The notes: generated from the sequence alone by a model not told the origin. DNA of 64,000 nt from Pseudomonas laurylsulfatiphila (GCF_002934665.1 NZ_NIRS01000001.1:248001-312000); one strand, 5' to 3'; shown: positions 17,500 through 29,057, counted from the first letter of the stretch. Numbers and translations are program-made.

Positions 17500-18915
17500 A
17501 TGAACACCACCGAAAGCCTCAAGGACTACCAGCGCGTTCGCCTGCTGGCGATCCGCTCGTTGTTCGAAATCATCGAGCAATCGAGCGAGGGCACGGTGAT
17601 TGTCGACCGCGACGCCAACATCGTCTGGATGAATGAGCGCTACGCCCGGCGCTTCGGCCTGCAATCGGCACAAGTTGCGATCGGCAAGCCCTGCGAAAGC
17701 GTGATCCCCGGCAGCCTGTTGCGTGAAGTGGTGCGCACCGGCCGGCCGATTCTGCTAGACATGCAAGACACCCCAAAAGAGCCCCTGGTGGTCATGCGCC
17801 TGCCGATTCACGACGATGCCGGCGTGGTCATCGGCGCCATCGGTTTCGCCCTGTTCGACGAACTGCGCAGCCTGTCGCCGATGCTCAAGCGCTACATGAG
17901 CATGCAGGAAGAACTGGCCTCCACCCGCTCGCTGCTGCGCGCGCGGCAGACCAAATACAACTTCGCCCATTTCATCGGCACCAGCGCCGCCAGCCTGGAA
18001 GTCAAACGCCGCGCCCGGCGCAGTGCGAGTACCGAATCGCCGGTACTGCTGCTCGGCGAAACCGGGACCGGCAAGGAGTTATTGGCCCAGGCCATCCACA
18101 ATGCCTCGCCCCGCGCGCACAAGGCGTTTGTCAGTATCAACAGTGCGGCGATTCCCGAATCTCTGCTGGAGGCCGAATTCTTCGGCACCGCCCCCGGCGC
18201 GTTTACCGGCGCCGACCGCAAGGGGCGCGCCGGCAAATTGCAGATCGCCCAGGGCGGCACCTTGTTCCTCGACGAAATCGGCGACATGCCGCTGCCCCTG
18301 CAAAGCAAACTGCTACGAGTACTGCAGGAAAAGGAATTTGAGCCGGTGGGGTCCAATGAAGTGATCCAGAGCGATGTGCGGGTGATCGCCGCGACCTCGA
18401 CCGACCTGGAAGCGGCGATCAAACGCGGCGAGTTCCGCGCCGACTTGTACTACCGGCTCAACGTGCTGCCGATCCAGGTTCCGCCCCTGCGCGACCGCCT
18501 CGATGACGTGCCGGCGCTCAGTGAAGCGATTCTCGAGGAACTGCGCAGCCAGCATGAACTGCACCACGAAGCCTTGGAATTGTTGGGGCAACACGCCTGG
18601 CCGGGGAACATCCGAGAATTGCGCAATGTGCTGGAGCGCGCGGCGCTGCTCAGTGATGACTTGCGCCTGACGGCGGCGGACATCCGCGCGGCGATTGGTA
18701 CGTTCACCCGGGTTGAACGCGTGACGCCCGTGGCCCAGGAGCCCCTTGCCCATGAAACCTTCAGTGCGGCGCGGGAGCGATTCGACCGACAACTGATCGA
18801 AACGACCCTTGCGCAATGCGGGGGCAAGGTCATTGAGGCGGCGGCACGATTGGGGCTGGGGCGGTCGACGTTGTACAAGAAGATGGCAGCGCTGGGGATT
18901 GTTGAGTCTCTATAA
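17500..18915 (+). CDS. hbcR: Sigma-54-dependent activator of 3-hydroxybutyrate catabolism (HbcR-like)
   Basis: A 471-residue enhancer-binding protein. It has a PAS-like sensory domain (about 20-120) and an AAA+ domain with Walker A GETGTGKE (186-193) and the sigma-54 contact loop GAFTGA (233-238). A Fis-type HTH lies at the C-terminus (about 440-466, GGKVIEAAARLGLGRSTLYKKM). It corresponds to P. aeruginosa PA2005, the regulator of (R)-3-hydroxybutyrate use with RpoN; I assign this by context, since the permease, dehydrogenase and acetoacetyl-CoA synthetase follow. The start ATG at 17500 gives the full PAS domain. A palindrome GTCTC-N6-GAGAC overlaps its stop codon. Confidence 0.87.
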   Translation: MNTTESLKDYQRVRLLAIRSLFEIIEQSSEGTVIVDRDANIVWMNERYARRFGLQSAQVAIGKPCESVIPGSLLREVVRTGRPILLDMQDTPKEPLVVMRLPIHDDAGVVIGAIGFALFDELRSLSPMLKRYMSMQEELASTRSLLRARQTKYNFAHFIGTSAASLEVKRRARRSASTESPVLLLGETGTGKELLAQAIHNASPRAHKAFVSINSAAIPESLLEAEFFGTAPGAFTGADRKGRAGKLQIAQGGTLFLDEIGDMPLPLQSKLLRVLQEKEFEPVGSNEVIQSDVRVIAATSTDLEAAIKRGEFRADLYYRLNVLPIQVPPLRDRLDDVPALSEAILEELRSQHELHHEALELLGQHAWPGNIRELRNVLERAALLSDDLRLTAADIRAAIGTFTRVERVTPVAQEPLAHETFSAARERFDRQLIETTLAQCGGKVIEAAARLGLGRSTLYKKMAALGIVESL

Positions 18916-18921
18916 AGAGAC
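18906..18921. promoter_or_regulatory. Candidate activator-binding palindrome 1 (GTCTC-N6-GAGAC)
   Basis: A 16-bp inverted repeat overlapping the stop codon of the activator gene, about 200 bp upstream of the -24 element. It has the same half-sites and spacing as a second site at 19040. The distance and pairing fit upstream activating sequences for a sigma-54 enhancer-binding protein; binding is inferred. Confidence 0.6.
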
Positions 18922-18954
18922 ACAATTCTCATTTATAGGACGCACTGCGCGCGA

Positions 18955-19018
18955 ATCGCTGGCAAGCCAGCTCCTACAGGTTTACGCAATCCCCTTTAGG
19001 AGCTGGCTGCCAGCGATG
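18955..19018. repeat. REP doublet between the two candidate activator sites
   Basis: ATCGCTGGCAAGCCAGCTCC (from 18955) is followed by an inverted, slightly diverged copy ending in CTGGCTGCCAGCGAT at 19018. It belongs to the GCTGGCAAGCCAGC REP subtype, different from the REPIN at 17387. It lies between the two GTCTC-N6-GAGAC sites. Confidence 0.82.
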
Positions 19019-19039
19019 AGGCCAGTACAGCCAACACAC

Positions 19040-19055
19040 GTCTCCAAATTGAGAC
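19040..19055. promoter_or_regulatory. Candidate activator-binding palindrome 2 (GTCTC-N6-GAGAC)
   Basis: GTCTC (19040-19044), CAAATT, GAGAC (19051-19055). The half-sites and 6-bp spacer equal those of the site at 18906. It lies about 65 bp upstream of the -24 element of the sigma-54 promoter, a usual place for an enhancer site. Confidence 0.62.
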
Positions 19056-19117
19056 AAAACCACCCAGGAAACTCACGAAAATACAAATATATTCTTATAT
19101 TTCAATAGCTTAAGTAT

Positions 19118-19134
19118 CTGGCACAAAACTCGCT
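19118..19134 (+). promoter_or_regulatory. Sigma-54 (RpoN) -24/-12 promoter of the 3-hydroxybutyrate operon
   Basis: CTGGCACAAAACTCGCT contains the invariant GG (19120-19121) and GC (19132-19133) exactly 10 bp apart and keeps TGGCAC at -24. The -12 part (TCGC for TTGC) deviates by one base. Transcription should start near 19144, giving a leader of about 47 nt before the permease gene. The activator gene just upstream belongs to the matching regulator class. Confidence 0.85.
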
Positions 19135-19190
19135 ATACGCATCTCCTACCAAGCTTCACCCTACAAAAATAACAACCCTGGAGACACACC

Positions 19191-20582
19191 ATGAGTGTGA
19201 TCATTGCCTTGGCAGCCCTCGCGCTGCTGATGCTGGCTGCCTACCGTGGCTATAGCGTTATCCTTTTTGCCCCGATTGCCGCCCTCGGCGCTGTCCTGCT
19301 CACCGACCCCTCTGCCGTCGCCCCCGCTTTCACCGGGGTGTTCATGGAAAAAATGGTCGGTTTCATCAAGCTGTATTTCCCGGTGTTCCTGCTCGGCGCA
19401 GTGTTCGGCAAGCTGATCGAACTGTCCGGCTTCTCGCGCTCCATCGTCGCCGCGGCGATTCGCCTGCTCGGCACCCGCCAGGCGATGCTGGTGATCGTGC
19501 TGGTCTGTGCCCTGCTCACCTATGGCGGCGTGTCGCTGTTTGTGGTGGTGTTCGCGGTCTACCCGTTTGCCGCTGAAATGTTCCGCCAGAGCAACATCCC
19601 CAAGCGCCTGATCCCGGCGACCATTGCCCTGGGCGCGTTCTCGTTCACCATGGACGCCCTGCCCGGCACGCCACAAATCCAGAACATCATTCCCAGCACT
19701 TTCTTCAACACCACTGCGTGGGCGGCGCCGTGGCTGGGCGTGATCGGCACGATCTTCGTGTTCTGTGCCGGCATGCTGTTTCTCCAGCGCCAGCGCAACA
19801 AGGCACAGCGCGCCGGTGAAGGTTATGGCTCCGACCTGCGCAACGAGCCGGAAACCGCCGCCGACCTCAAGCTGCCCAACCCGTGGCTCGCACTGTCGCC
19901 ACTGTTGGCGGTAGGCATCATGAACCTGCTGTTCACCCATTGGATTCCGCAGGTGTACGGCAAGACCCACAGTCTCGCGCTGCCAGGCATGGCCGCGCCG
20001 GTGACCACGGAAATCGCCAAGCTCACGGCAATCTGGGCGGTACAGGCAGCCTTGCTGGTCGGCATCCTCATGGTGCTGGTGTTTGGCTTCCAGGCGATTC
20101 GCAGCAAACTCGCCGAAGGCAGTAAAAGTGCGGTCAGCGGGGCGCTGCTGGCGGCCATGAACACCGCTTCGGAATACGGTTTCGGCGCGGTGATCGCGTC
20201 CCTGCCGGGCTTCCTGGTGTTGGCCGACTGGCTCAAGAGCATTCCCAATCCACTGGTCAACGAAGCGATTACCGTGACCCTGCTGGCCGGCATCACCGGA
20301 TCCGCCTCGGGCGGCATGAGCATTGCGCTGGCGGCCATGTCCGAGCAGTTCATCAGCGCCGCCCATGCGGCGAACATTCCGCTGGAAGTGCTGCACCGGG
20401 TCGCCGCGATGGCCAGCGGCGGCATGGACACCCTGCCGCACAACGGCGCGGTGATTACCCTGCTGGCGGTCACCGGACTGACCCACCGCGAGGCTTACAA
20501 AGACATTTTCTGTATTACGCTGATCAAGACCCTGGCGGTTTTCGTGGTGATCGGCACCTTCTACGCCACTGGCATTGTGTGA
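19191..20582 (+). CDS. GntP-family permease, probable 3-hydroxybutyrate transporter
   Basis: A 463-residue inner-membrane carrier with about 12 hydrophobic segments and GntP-family motifs, including the conserved stretch ALGAFSFTMDALPGTPQIQN (about 143-162) and ASGGMSIALAAM (about 367-378). The family transports gluconate and other organic acids. Here the neighbours (activator, 3-hydroxybutyrate dehydrogenase, acetoacetyl-CoA synthetase) make 3-hydroxybutyrate or a related ketone body the likely substrate. It is the first gene after the sigma-54 promoter, with CTGGAGA as Shine-Dalgarno sequence. The dehydrogenase gene starts 7 bp after its stop. Confidence 0.9.
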   Translation: MSVIIALAALALLMLAAYRGYSVILFAPIAALGAVLLTDPSAVAPAFTGVFMEKMVGFIKLYFPVFLLGAVFGKLIELSGFSRSIVAAAIRLLGTRQAMLVIVLVCALLTYGGVSLFVVVFAVYPFAAEMFRQSNIPKRLIPATIALGAFSFTMDALPGTPQIQNIIPSTFFNTTAWAAPWLGVIGTIFVFCAGMLFLQRQRNKAQRAGEGYGSDLRNEPETAADLKLPNPWLALSPLLAVGIMNLLFTHWIPQVYGKTHSLALPGMAAPVTTEIAKLTAIWAVQAALLVGILMVLVFGFQAIRSKLAEGSKSAVSGALLAAMNTASEYGFGAVIASLPGFLVLADWLKSIPNPLVNEAITVTLLAGITGSASGGMSIALAAMSEQFISAAHAANIPLEVLHRVAAMASGGMDTLPHNGAVITLLAVTGLTHREAYKDIFCITLIKTLAVFVVIGTFYATGIV

Positions 20583-20589
20583 GGTATTC

Positions 20590-21363
20590 ATGACGACTCT
20601 TTCGGGCAAGACCGCACTGGTCACCGGTTCCACCAGCGGCATCGGCCTGGGGATCGCCCTCAGCCTGGCCAGGGCCGGGGCCAACCTGATCCTCAACGGT
20701 TTTGGCGATGCGTCCAACGTTATTGCCGAGGTGGAACAGTTTGGCGGCAAGGTCGGCCATCACCCGGCCGATGTCAGCGATCCGGCACAGATTGCCGACA
20801 TGATCGCCTACGCCGAGCGTGAGTTCGGCGGCGTCGATATCCTGGTCAACAATGCCGGCATTCAACACGTGGCAGCGGTGGATGAGTTCCCGGTGGAGCG
20901 CTGGGATTCGATCATCGCGATCAACCTGTCGTCGGTGTTCCACAGCACCCGTTTGAGCCTGCCGGGCATGCGCGCCAAGGGCTGGGGCCGGGTGATCAAC
21001 ATTGCCTCGGTGCATGGCCTGGTCGGTTCGGTGGGCAAGTCAGCCTATGTCGCCGCCAAGCACGGGGTGATCGGCTTGACCAAAGTGGTCGCGCTGGAAA
21101 CCGCGACCACCCAGGTCACCTGCAACGCGATTTGCCCGGGCTGGGTGCTGACGCCGCTGGTGCAGAAACAGATCGACGACCGTGCCGCCAGCGGGGTTGA
21201 TCCACAGCAGGCACAGCATGATTTACTCGCTGAAAAGCAGCCATCGCTGGAGTTCGTGACACCACCGCAATTGGGTGAACTGGTGCTGTTTTTGTGCAGC
21301 GAAGCCGGCAGCCAGGTGCGTGGCGCGGCGTGGAATGTGGATGGTGGGTGGTTGGCGCAGTGA
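20590..21363 (+). CDS. bdhA: D-3-hydroxybutyrate dehydrogenase
   Basis: BdhA oxidises (R)-3-hydroxybutyrate to acetoacetate with NAD+. The 257-residue classical short-chain dehydrogenase has the nucleotide motif TGSTSGIG (12-19), NNAG (87-90), and the Ser140, Tyr153, Lys157 catalytic set (YVAAK). The C-terminus (GGWLAQ) matches bacterial 3-hydroxybutyrate dehydrogenases. The ATG at 20590 lies 7 bp after the permease stop behind GAGG, so both are on one mRNA. Confidence 0.94.
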   Translation: MTTLSGKTALVTGSTSGIGLGIALSLARAGANLILNGFGDASNVIAEVEQFGGKVGHHPADVSDPAQIADMIAYAEREFGGVDILVNNAGIQHVAAVDEFPVERWDSIIAINLSSVFHSTRLSLPGMRAKGWGRVINIASVHGLVGSVGKSAYVAAKHGVIGLTKVVALETATTQVTCNAICPGWVLTPLVQKQIDDRAASGVDPQQAQHDLLAEKQPSLEFVTPPQLGELVLFLCSEAGSQVRGAAWNVDGGWLAQ

Positions 21364-21389
21364 ACATCTGCTAGACCGCGTTATCGTTC

Positions 21390-21453
21390 ATCGCGAGCAG
21401 GCTCGCTCCCACATGGAAATGTGATCCCCTGTGGGAGCGAGCCTGCTCGCGAA
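21390..21453. repeat. REPIN between bdhA and acetoacetyl-CoA synthetase
   Basis: Inverted copies ATCGCGAGCAGGCTCGCTCC... (from 21390) and TGTGGGAGCGAGCCTGCTCGCGA (to 21452) are separated by 16 bp. The REPIN lies inside what is otherwise a likely operon and could reduce or stabilise expression of the downstream gene. Confidence 0.9.
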
Positions 21454-21483
21454 TGGATCTCAAGACATAAGAAGAGGCAAACC

Positions 21484-23439
<1,956 letters not shown>

Positions 23440-23451
23440 ACCGCCGCAAAA

Positions 23452-23547
23452 ACCTGTGGGAGCGAGCTTGCTCGCGATAGCGGAGTGTCAGTTGACATCA
23501 ATGCAAATTGACCCGACGCCATCGCGAGCAAGCTCGCTCCCACAGGT
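23452..23547. repeat. REPIN downstream of acetoacetyl-CoA synthetase
   Basis: The arm 23452-23478 (ACCTGTGGGAGCGAGCTTGC...) is matched over its full 27 bases by an inverted copy at 23521-23547. The 42-bp spacer contains GTCAGTTGACATCAATGC, closely similar to the spacer of the REPIN at 59066. The arms are of the CTTGC subtype. Confidence 0.92.
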
Positions 23548-23646
23548 CCTGCGTCGCTTAACCGCTCAAGCGCCTGAATCAACCTGCGTCTGCCACCTGT
23601 GCAAGAATAGACGCCAGCTAAAGCGACTCAGGCGCAGGACTCCCGG

Positions 23647-26184
23647 ATGAACGCCATACCCACCGCCAGCGATGCCCAGGCCCTGATCGCCCGGATCGAC
23701 TGGGCAAGCAGCCCGCTGGGCGCTGCCAGCACCTGGCCACAGAGCCTGCGAACCGCCGTGGACATTGTCATTCACTCACCGATGCCGATGCTGCTGCTAT
23801 GGGGCCCGCAACTGACACAGATCTACAACGACGGCTTCGCCCTGCTCGCCGGAAGCAAGCATCCGCACGCGTTCGGACAACCGACACACCTGATCTGGCC
23901 AGAGTTGAAAGACTTTACCGACCCGATCTACAGCGCCGTCCTGCAAGGTCAGGTACGAACCTACAGCGAGCAGCGCTTTACCCTGCAACGTGAGGGCCGG
24001 GAGTCCGACTTCTGGCTCGACCTGACCTACAGCCCGATCCGCGACGAAGGTGCCGAGGTGGCCGGGATCCTGGTCACCGCCATCGAAACCAATGAACGCC
24101 GGCGCATCGCCCTCGAACTCGAACAACGCTCGGCGGCCAGCCTCAAGGCCCAGCGTGAAACCGAGGAACGCCTGCAACTGGCCCTCGCCGCCACCGATGC
24201 GGTCGGCACCTGGGACTGGGACATCAGCGAGGACCGTTTCATCGCCGATGTGCATTTTGCCCAGCTCCACGGCGTCGACCCGGCCATGGCCAACCAGTTG
24301 CCGATCAGCGAATACCTGCACGGCGTACACCCGCAAGACCGCGCCCTGATCGCCCGCAGCATCAAGCACTGCATCACCCACGGCAGCGAATACGCCGAGG
24401 AATATCGCCTGTTGCAAACCGACGGCCAGATGCGCTGGGTGTTTGCCCGCGGTCGCTGCTACAAGGACCATCACGGCCGGCCGATCCGATTCCTCGGCGC
24501 AGCCCTGGACCTGACCGAGCGCAAACACACCGAACAGGCCCTGCGCCAGAGTCAGACCGAGCTGCAACTGATCATCAATGCCATGCCGATCCTGATCAGC
24601 TACGTCGACCGCGAAGAACGCTTTCGCCTCAACAACGCGGCGTACCTCGACTGGTACGGGCTGACGCCGCAAGAGCTTTATGGGCGAACCATTCTTGAAG
24701 TGCTCGGCGAAGAAGCCTACGCGCTACGCGCCCCGTACATCACAGAGGCGCTGTCCGGCCGACCCTGCTGTTTCAGCATCAGCACGCCACACCGCGACGG
24801 CAGCCTGCGCCAGGCCTTGATGAATTACCTGCCACGCCACGGTGCAGACGGTGCGGTCAACGGCTTCTACATCTTCGTGATCGACGAAACCGAACGCAAA
24901 AACACCGAAGAAGCCCTGCGCAACCTGAACGAAACCCTTGAGGAACGGGTGGCCGCCCGCACCCGACAACTGGCCGAGGCCAACGAGCGTCTGCAAAACG
25001 AGATGTTCGAGCGTGAGCGTGCCGAAGACGCCTTGCGTCATGCCCAGAAAATGGAAGCCGTCGGCCAGCTTACCGGCGGCATCGCCCATGACTTCAACAA
25101 CATGCTCACCGGCATCATTGGCAGCCTCGACCTGATGCAGCGCTACATCGCCGAAGGCCGCGCCAGCGAGATCGGCCGGTTCACCGAGGCGGCAGTGTCC
25201 TCGGCCAACCGTGCCGCCGCCCTCACCCATCGCTTGCTGGCGTTCTCCCGGCGTCAGTCGCTCAATCGCACGCCGCTGAACCCCAACGACCTGATTCGCT
25301 CGCTCGAAGACCTGTTGAGTCGTACCAAGGGCGACCACATCGAACTCAAGCTGCAACTTGCGCAGAACATCTGGCGGGTCAACACCGATGTCAGTCAGCT
25401 GGAAAACGCCCTGCTCAACCTGGTGATCAACGCCCGGGATGCCATGCCCGGGGGCGGCGAGTTGCAGATCGAAACGGCCAACGTGTACCTCGACGGCAGC
25501 GACATCACGACCCTGGAACCGGTCAAGGCCGGCGACTACGTGATGATTGCCGTCAGCGACAACGGCACCGGCATGACGCCCTCGGTGCTGGCCAAGGCAT
25601 TCGACCCGTTCTTCACCACCAAGCCCATCGGCCAGGGCACTGGCCTGGGCCTGTCGATGATCTACGGTTTTGCCCAGCAATCGGGGGGCCACGTCAGCCT
25701 GTTCAGCCTGCCCGGACGAGGCACCAGCGTGCGCTTGTACTTGCCGCGCCTGCATTCGACCGAGCCGGAAAAAGTCCTGTCACCCGTGGTCAGCGAAGCG
25801 CCGGCTGCGATTGCCGGCGAAACGGTGATGCTGGTCGAGGACGATGCGGCGGTACGCATGTTGGTACTGGACCTGCTCAAGGAACTCGGTTACCGCGCCC
25901 ATGAAGCCGAAGATGCCAAAGACGCGCTGCCGGTGCTGGAGTCGGACCTGCGGGTGGACCTGTTGGTGACCGACGTGGGGTTGCCGGGCATGAACGGCCG
26001 ACAACTGGCAGAAATCGCCCGCCAGCATCGTCCCGGACTGAAAGTGTTGTTCATGACCGGTTATGCGGAGATCGCGGCCGAGCGCCAGGGTTTCCTTGAA
26101 GAAGGCATGGACATGGTGACCAAACCGTTTTCCATCGACCTGCTGGCCAACAAGATTCGCACGATGATCGGCCAACCGGACTGA
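23647..26184 (+). CDS. PAS-domain hybrid sensor histidine kinase with C-terminal receiver
   Basis: An 845-residue cytoplasmic hybrid kinase; no membrane segment is visible. At least three PAS-like segments lie in residues 1-425 (for example [12 protein letters not shown] near 194 and a further domain near 305-415). A coiled-coil linker (about 425-470) leads to the HisKA box with His481 ([11 protein letters not shown]), then HATPase_c with [20 protein letters not shown] and [12 protein letters not shown]. The receiver at the C-terminus has acceptor Asp776 ([11 protein letters not shown]) and Lys in VTKPFS. No response regulator gene adjoins it; its partner and signal are unknown. A REPIN lies directly upstream. 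Confidence 0.93.
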   Translation: MNAIPTASDAQALIARIDWASSPLGAASTWPQSLRTAVDIVIHSPMPMLLLWGPQLTQIYNDGFALLAGSKHPHAFGQPTHLIWPELKDFTDPIYSAVLQGQVRTYSEQRFTLQREGRESDFWLDLTYSPIRDEGAEVAGILVTAIETNERRRIALELEQRSAASLKAQRETEERLQLALAATDAVGTWDWDISEDRFIADVHFAQLHGVDPAMANQLPISEYLHGVHPQDRALIARSIKHCITHGSEYAEEYRLLQTDGQMRWVFARGRCYKDHHGRPIRFLGAALDLTERKHTEQALRQSQTELQLIINAMPILISYVDREERFRLNNAAYLDWYGLTPQELYGRTILEVLGEEAYALRAPYITEALSGRPCCFSISTPHRDGSLRQALMNYLPRHGADGAVNGFYIFVIDETERKNTEEALRNLNETLEERVAARTRQLAEANERLQNEMFERERAEDALRHAQKMEAVGQLTGGIAHDFNNMLTGIIGSLDLMQRYIAEGRASEIGRFTEAAVSSANRAAALTHRLLAFSRRQSLNRTPLNPNDLIRSLEDLLSRTKGDHIELKLQLAQNIWRVNTDVSQLENALLNLVINARDAMPGGGELQIETANVYLDGSDITTLEPVKAGDYVMIAVSDNGTGMTPSVLAKAFDPFFTTKPIGQGTGLGLSMIYGFAQQSGGHVSLFSLPGRGTSVRLYLPRLHSTEPEKVLSPVVSEAPAAIAGETVMLVEDDAAVRMLVLDLLKELGYRAHEAEDAKDALPVLESDLRVDLLVTDVGLPGMNGRQLAEIARQHRPGLKVLFMTGYAEIAAERQGFLEEGMDMVTKPFSIDLLANKIRTMIGQPD

Positions 26185-26250
26185 GTTGAGGCATAATCGC
26201 GCCCCCCGCTGCCACCCACATAGCCAGTATCGTTGCAAGGTAACCGCCCC

Positions 26251-26526
26251 ATGAAAGCTCAAGCCCGCCATATCCTGGTGAAAACCTCGGAAGAAGCCGA
26301 GCAGCTCAAACAACGCATCTCCAAGGGTGAAGCGTTCGATGTGCTGGCCAAGAAGTATTCGACCTGCCCGTCGGGCAAGCGCGGCGGCGACCTCGGCGAA
26401 GTGCGCCCGGGGCAGATGGTTGGCGTGATCGATGCGGTGATCTTCAAGAAACCGCTGCGGGTGGTGCATGGCCCGATCAAGAGCAAGTTCGGGTATCACC
26501 TGGTACAGGTGTTTTACCGGGATTGA
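26251..26526 (+). CDS. Parvulin-type peptidyl-prolyl cis-trans isomerase, second copy
   Basis: A second stand-alone parvulin of 91 residues, related to the one at 11395 (ARHILV, CPSGKRGGDLGEVRPGQM, GYHLVQVFYRD). Catalytic residues expected for the family are kept. It is more basic and differs mainly in the helix region (EEAEQLKQRISKGEAFDVL). The ATG at 26251 follows AAGG; a TTG at 26233 is less likely. It is a single gene between the hybrid kinase and a bidirectional terminator. Confidence 0.9.
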   Translation: MKAQARHILVKTSEEAEQLKQRISKGEAFDVLAKKYSTCPSGKRGGDLGEVRPGQMVGVIDAVIFKKPLRVVHGPIKSKFGYHLVQVFYRD

Positions 26527-26550
26527 CCACAGCGTCATTGCCAATTGATG

Positions 26551-26589
26551 ACCTGTAGGAGCTGCCGAAGGCTGCGATCTTTTGATCTT
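26551..26589. repeat. REP-like sequence of the GCTGCCGAAGGCTGCGATC subtype
   Basis: ACCTGTAGGAGCTGCCGAAG followed by GCTGCGATCTTTTGATCTT. The same sequence occurs inverted at 61894-61939. It is a single copy here, without a facing partner. Confidence 0.75.
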
Positions 26590-26600
26590 CAACGCACACA

Positions 26601-26630
26601 AAAAAGCCGCAACCAAGGTTGCGGCTTTTT
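26601..26630. terminator. Bidirectional Rho-independent terminator
   Basis: AAAAAGCCGCAACC (26601-26614) pairs with GGTTGCGGCTTTTT (26617-26630). Flanking A and T runs make it work in both directions, ending the plus-strand parvulin gene and the minus-strand exporter gene (stop at 26645). Confidence 0.9.
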
Positions 26631-26644
26631 CATTTCTGCATGGA

Positions 26645-29029
26645 TCAGTGAGCAAACAACGAGTTGCCCTTCTGCCCCGCCAGTTTCTCCGGCTTGATCA
26701 GGAACCGCGCCAGTGCCGGCAACAGCCACAGCGCACCGAACATGTTCCACAGCAGCATGAAGGTCAGCATCAGACCCATGTCGGCCTGGAACTTGATGGC
26801 CGAGAAGATCCAGGTGCACACGCCGATCGCCAGGCACAGACCGGTGAACAGCACGGCCTTACCGGTAGACTTCAGCGTCTGGTAGTAAGCCTCTTGCAGC
26901 GGCAGGCCGGCACGCAGGAAGCTTTCCAGGCGGCTATAAATGTAGATGCCGTAGTCCACGCCAATCCCCACCCCGAGCGCTACGACCGGCAGGGTCGCCA
27001 CTTTCACGCCGATGCCCATGAAGGCCATCAGCGCGTTGCCGAGCACCGAGGTCAGCACCAGCGGCAGCACGATGCACAAGGTCGCCGCCCAGGAGCGGAA
27101 GGTGATCATGCACATGACCGCCACACAGATGTACACCAGGATCAGGATGGTCAGCTCGGACTTCTTGATCACCTCGTTGGTGGCCGCCTCGATCCCGGCG
27201 TTACCGGCAGCGAGGATGAACTCCAGGCCTTCCTTGTTGTTTTCCTTGGCGAACTCCTGCACCGCATGCACCGCGCGATCCAGGGTCTCGGCCTTGTGAT
27301 CGTTGAGGAACACCAGCACCGGCGCCAGGGAGCAACTATTGTTGTACAGGCCGTCGGCGCGGGCAATGGAGTTGTTCAGCACATCAGGGTTACGCGACAG
27401 GGTTTCCCATTTCAGGTTGCCTTCGTTCATGCCCTTGATCATTTGCTTGGACACGGTCACCAGGGAAATCGCCGACTGCACGCCCTCGGTGTTCTGCATT
27501 TTCCACATCAACTCGTCGATCGGCGCCATGGCTTCATAGCGCGAGCAACCTTCGGACTTGGTCTTGACCATCACCACCAGCACGTCGGAACTGGTGGAGT
27601 AGTTGTTGATAATGAAGTTGTTGTCCTTGTTGTAGCGCGAGTCCGGACGCAGCTCCGGGGCACCCTGGTCGAGGTCGCCGATTTTCAGGTTCTGGCTGTA
27701 CCACAGGCCGCCGCCGAAGGCGATCAGCGCCAGCAGAATGGAAACCGGGGCGACTTTGGCGCTGGCGAAATTCGCCAGCAGGCGCCAGAACGGATGTTCG
27801 CGGGTGGCGTCTTTCTTGCTGCGGGCCACGGCACGCTTACTGATGCCGACATAGGAAATCGCCACCGGCAACAGGATCAGGTTGGTGAACACGATCACCG
27901 CCACACCGATGGACGCGCCAATCGCCAGCTCGCGGATCACGCCGATATCGATGATCAGCAGCGTGATGAAACCCACGGCATCGGCGAGGATCGCAATCAT
28001 CCCCGGCAGGAACAATTGACGGAAGGTGCGACGCGCCGCCGTCAGGGCGTTGTCCGCCTCGCTCGATTGCAGGGCGATCCCGTTGATCTTCTGCACGCCG
28101 TGGGAAATACCGATGGCGAAGATCAGGAACGGCACCAGCATCGAATAGGGGTCGAGCCCGAAACCGAAGAAGTGCATCAGGCCGAGTTGCCAGACCACTG
28201 CCACCAGCGTCGTGCTCAACACGGCGACGGTACTGCGCAGGCAGTTGGTGAACCACAGCAGGAGGATCAGGGTGATGACGAAGGCGATGCCGAAGAACAT
28301 CACCACCATCACCAGGCCATCGATCAGATCACCGACCTTCTTGGCGAAACCGACAATGTGGATCTTCACATTCGGGTTCTGCGCTTCGAACTTGGTGCGG
28401 ATCTTGTCTTCAAGCTCGTGGGAGAACTTGCGGTAGTCCAGCGCCAGCAGCTTGCCCTGGTCCTGCGGATCCGGGTAGGACTCCAGCAACGGAATGTCGA
28501 CGATGCTCGATTTGAAATCGTTGGACACCAGGCGCCCGACCTGACCGGACTTGAGCACGTTGTTGCGCAGTAAATCGAGACTGGCCTGGGAGCCGTTGTA
28601 GCTCTGCGGGATCACTTCACCGCCGGCGAAGCCCTCTTCCGTCACCTCGGTCCAGCGAATGCTGGGGCTCCACAGCGACTTCAGACCGGAACGGTCGACA
28701 CCGGAAATGTAGAACACCTCGTCGTTGATCTGACGCAGGGTCTCCATGTACTCCTTGGAGAAGATGTCGCCATCGGTGGCTTCCACCGAGATCCGCACGG
28801 TGTTGCCCAGGTTCGCCAGATCGTTGCGGTGCTCCATCATCTTCTGGATGAAGGGGTGCTCCAGCGGGATCATTTTTTCGAAGCTGGTGGACGGACGGAT
28901 CAGTGTCGCCTGCCAGAACAGGAAAATACTGACCAGCAGGCAGATCGTAATCACTGCCGGACGGTTGTTGAAGATCAGGCGCTCGAGGAACGTCGCCTTG
29001 TCCTGGTGATGCGTACTCAAGGAAGTCAT
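26645..29029 (-). CDS. RND/MMPL-family exporter
   Basis: A 794-residue inner-membrane transporter of the RND superfamily (MMPL/HpnN-like half). It shows one N-terminal helix, a large periplasmic loop (about 50-215), five helices around 225-410 with a sterol-sensing-like core, a second periplasmic loop (about 435-605), then five more helices (about 620-775). Such proteins often move lipids or hydrophobic molecules. It lacks an adjacent membrane-fusion protein gene. Its start (ATG 29029) lies 28 bp after the stop of a YCF48-like gene, so the two form an operon. Confidence 0.9.
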   Translation of the reverse strand: MTSLSTHHQDKATFLERLIFNNRPAVITICLLVSIFLFWQATLIRPSTSFEKMIPLEHPFIQKMMEHRNDLANLGNTVRISVEATDGDIFSKEYMETLRQINDEVFYISGVDRSGLKSLWSPSIRWTEVTEEGFAGGEVIPQSYNGSQASLDLLRNNVLKSGQVGRLVSNDFKSSIVDIPLLESYPDPQDQGKLLALDYRKFSHELEDKIRTKFEAQNPNVKIHIVGFAKKVGDLIDGLVMVVMFFGIAFVITLILLLWFTNCLRSTVAVLSTTLVAVVWQLGLMHFFGFGLDPYSMLVPFLIFAIGISHGVQKINGIALQSSEADNALTAARRTFRQLFLPGMIAILADAVGFITLLIIDIGVIRELAIGASIGVAVIVFTNLILLPVAISYVGISKRAVARSKKDATREHPFWRLLANFASAKVAPVSILLALIAFGGGLWYSQNLKIGDLDQGAPELRPDSRYNKDNNFIINNYSTSSDVLVVMVKTKSEGCSRYEAMAPIDELMWKMQNTEGVQSAISLVTVSKQMIKGMNEGNLKWETLSRNPDVLNNSIARADGLYNNSCSLAPVLVFLNDHKAETLDRAVHAVQEFAKENNKEGLEFILAAGNAGIEAATNEVIKKSELTILILVYICVAVMCMITFRSWAATLCIVLPLVLTSVLGNALMAFMGIGVKVATLPVVALGVGIGVDYGIYIYSRLESFLRAGLPLQEAYYQTLKSTGKAVLFTGLCLAIGVCTWIFSAIKFQADMGLMLTFMLLWNMFGALWLLPALARFLIKPEKLAGQKGNSLFAH

Positions 29030-29057
29030 AGCTCCGCCTTCTTATTATTAACCCGGC

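Noticed and set aside
26582..28573. 663-codon open frame on plus
   Set aside because: Antisense to the RND exporter and crossing the terminator; very rich in Gln, His, Arg and Gly as antisense frames are.
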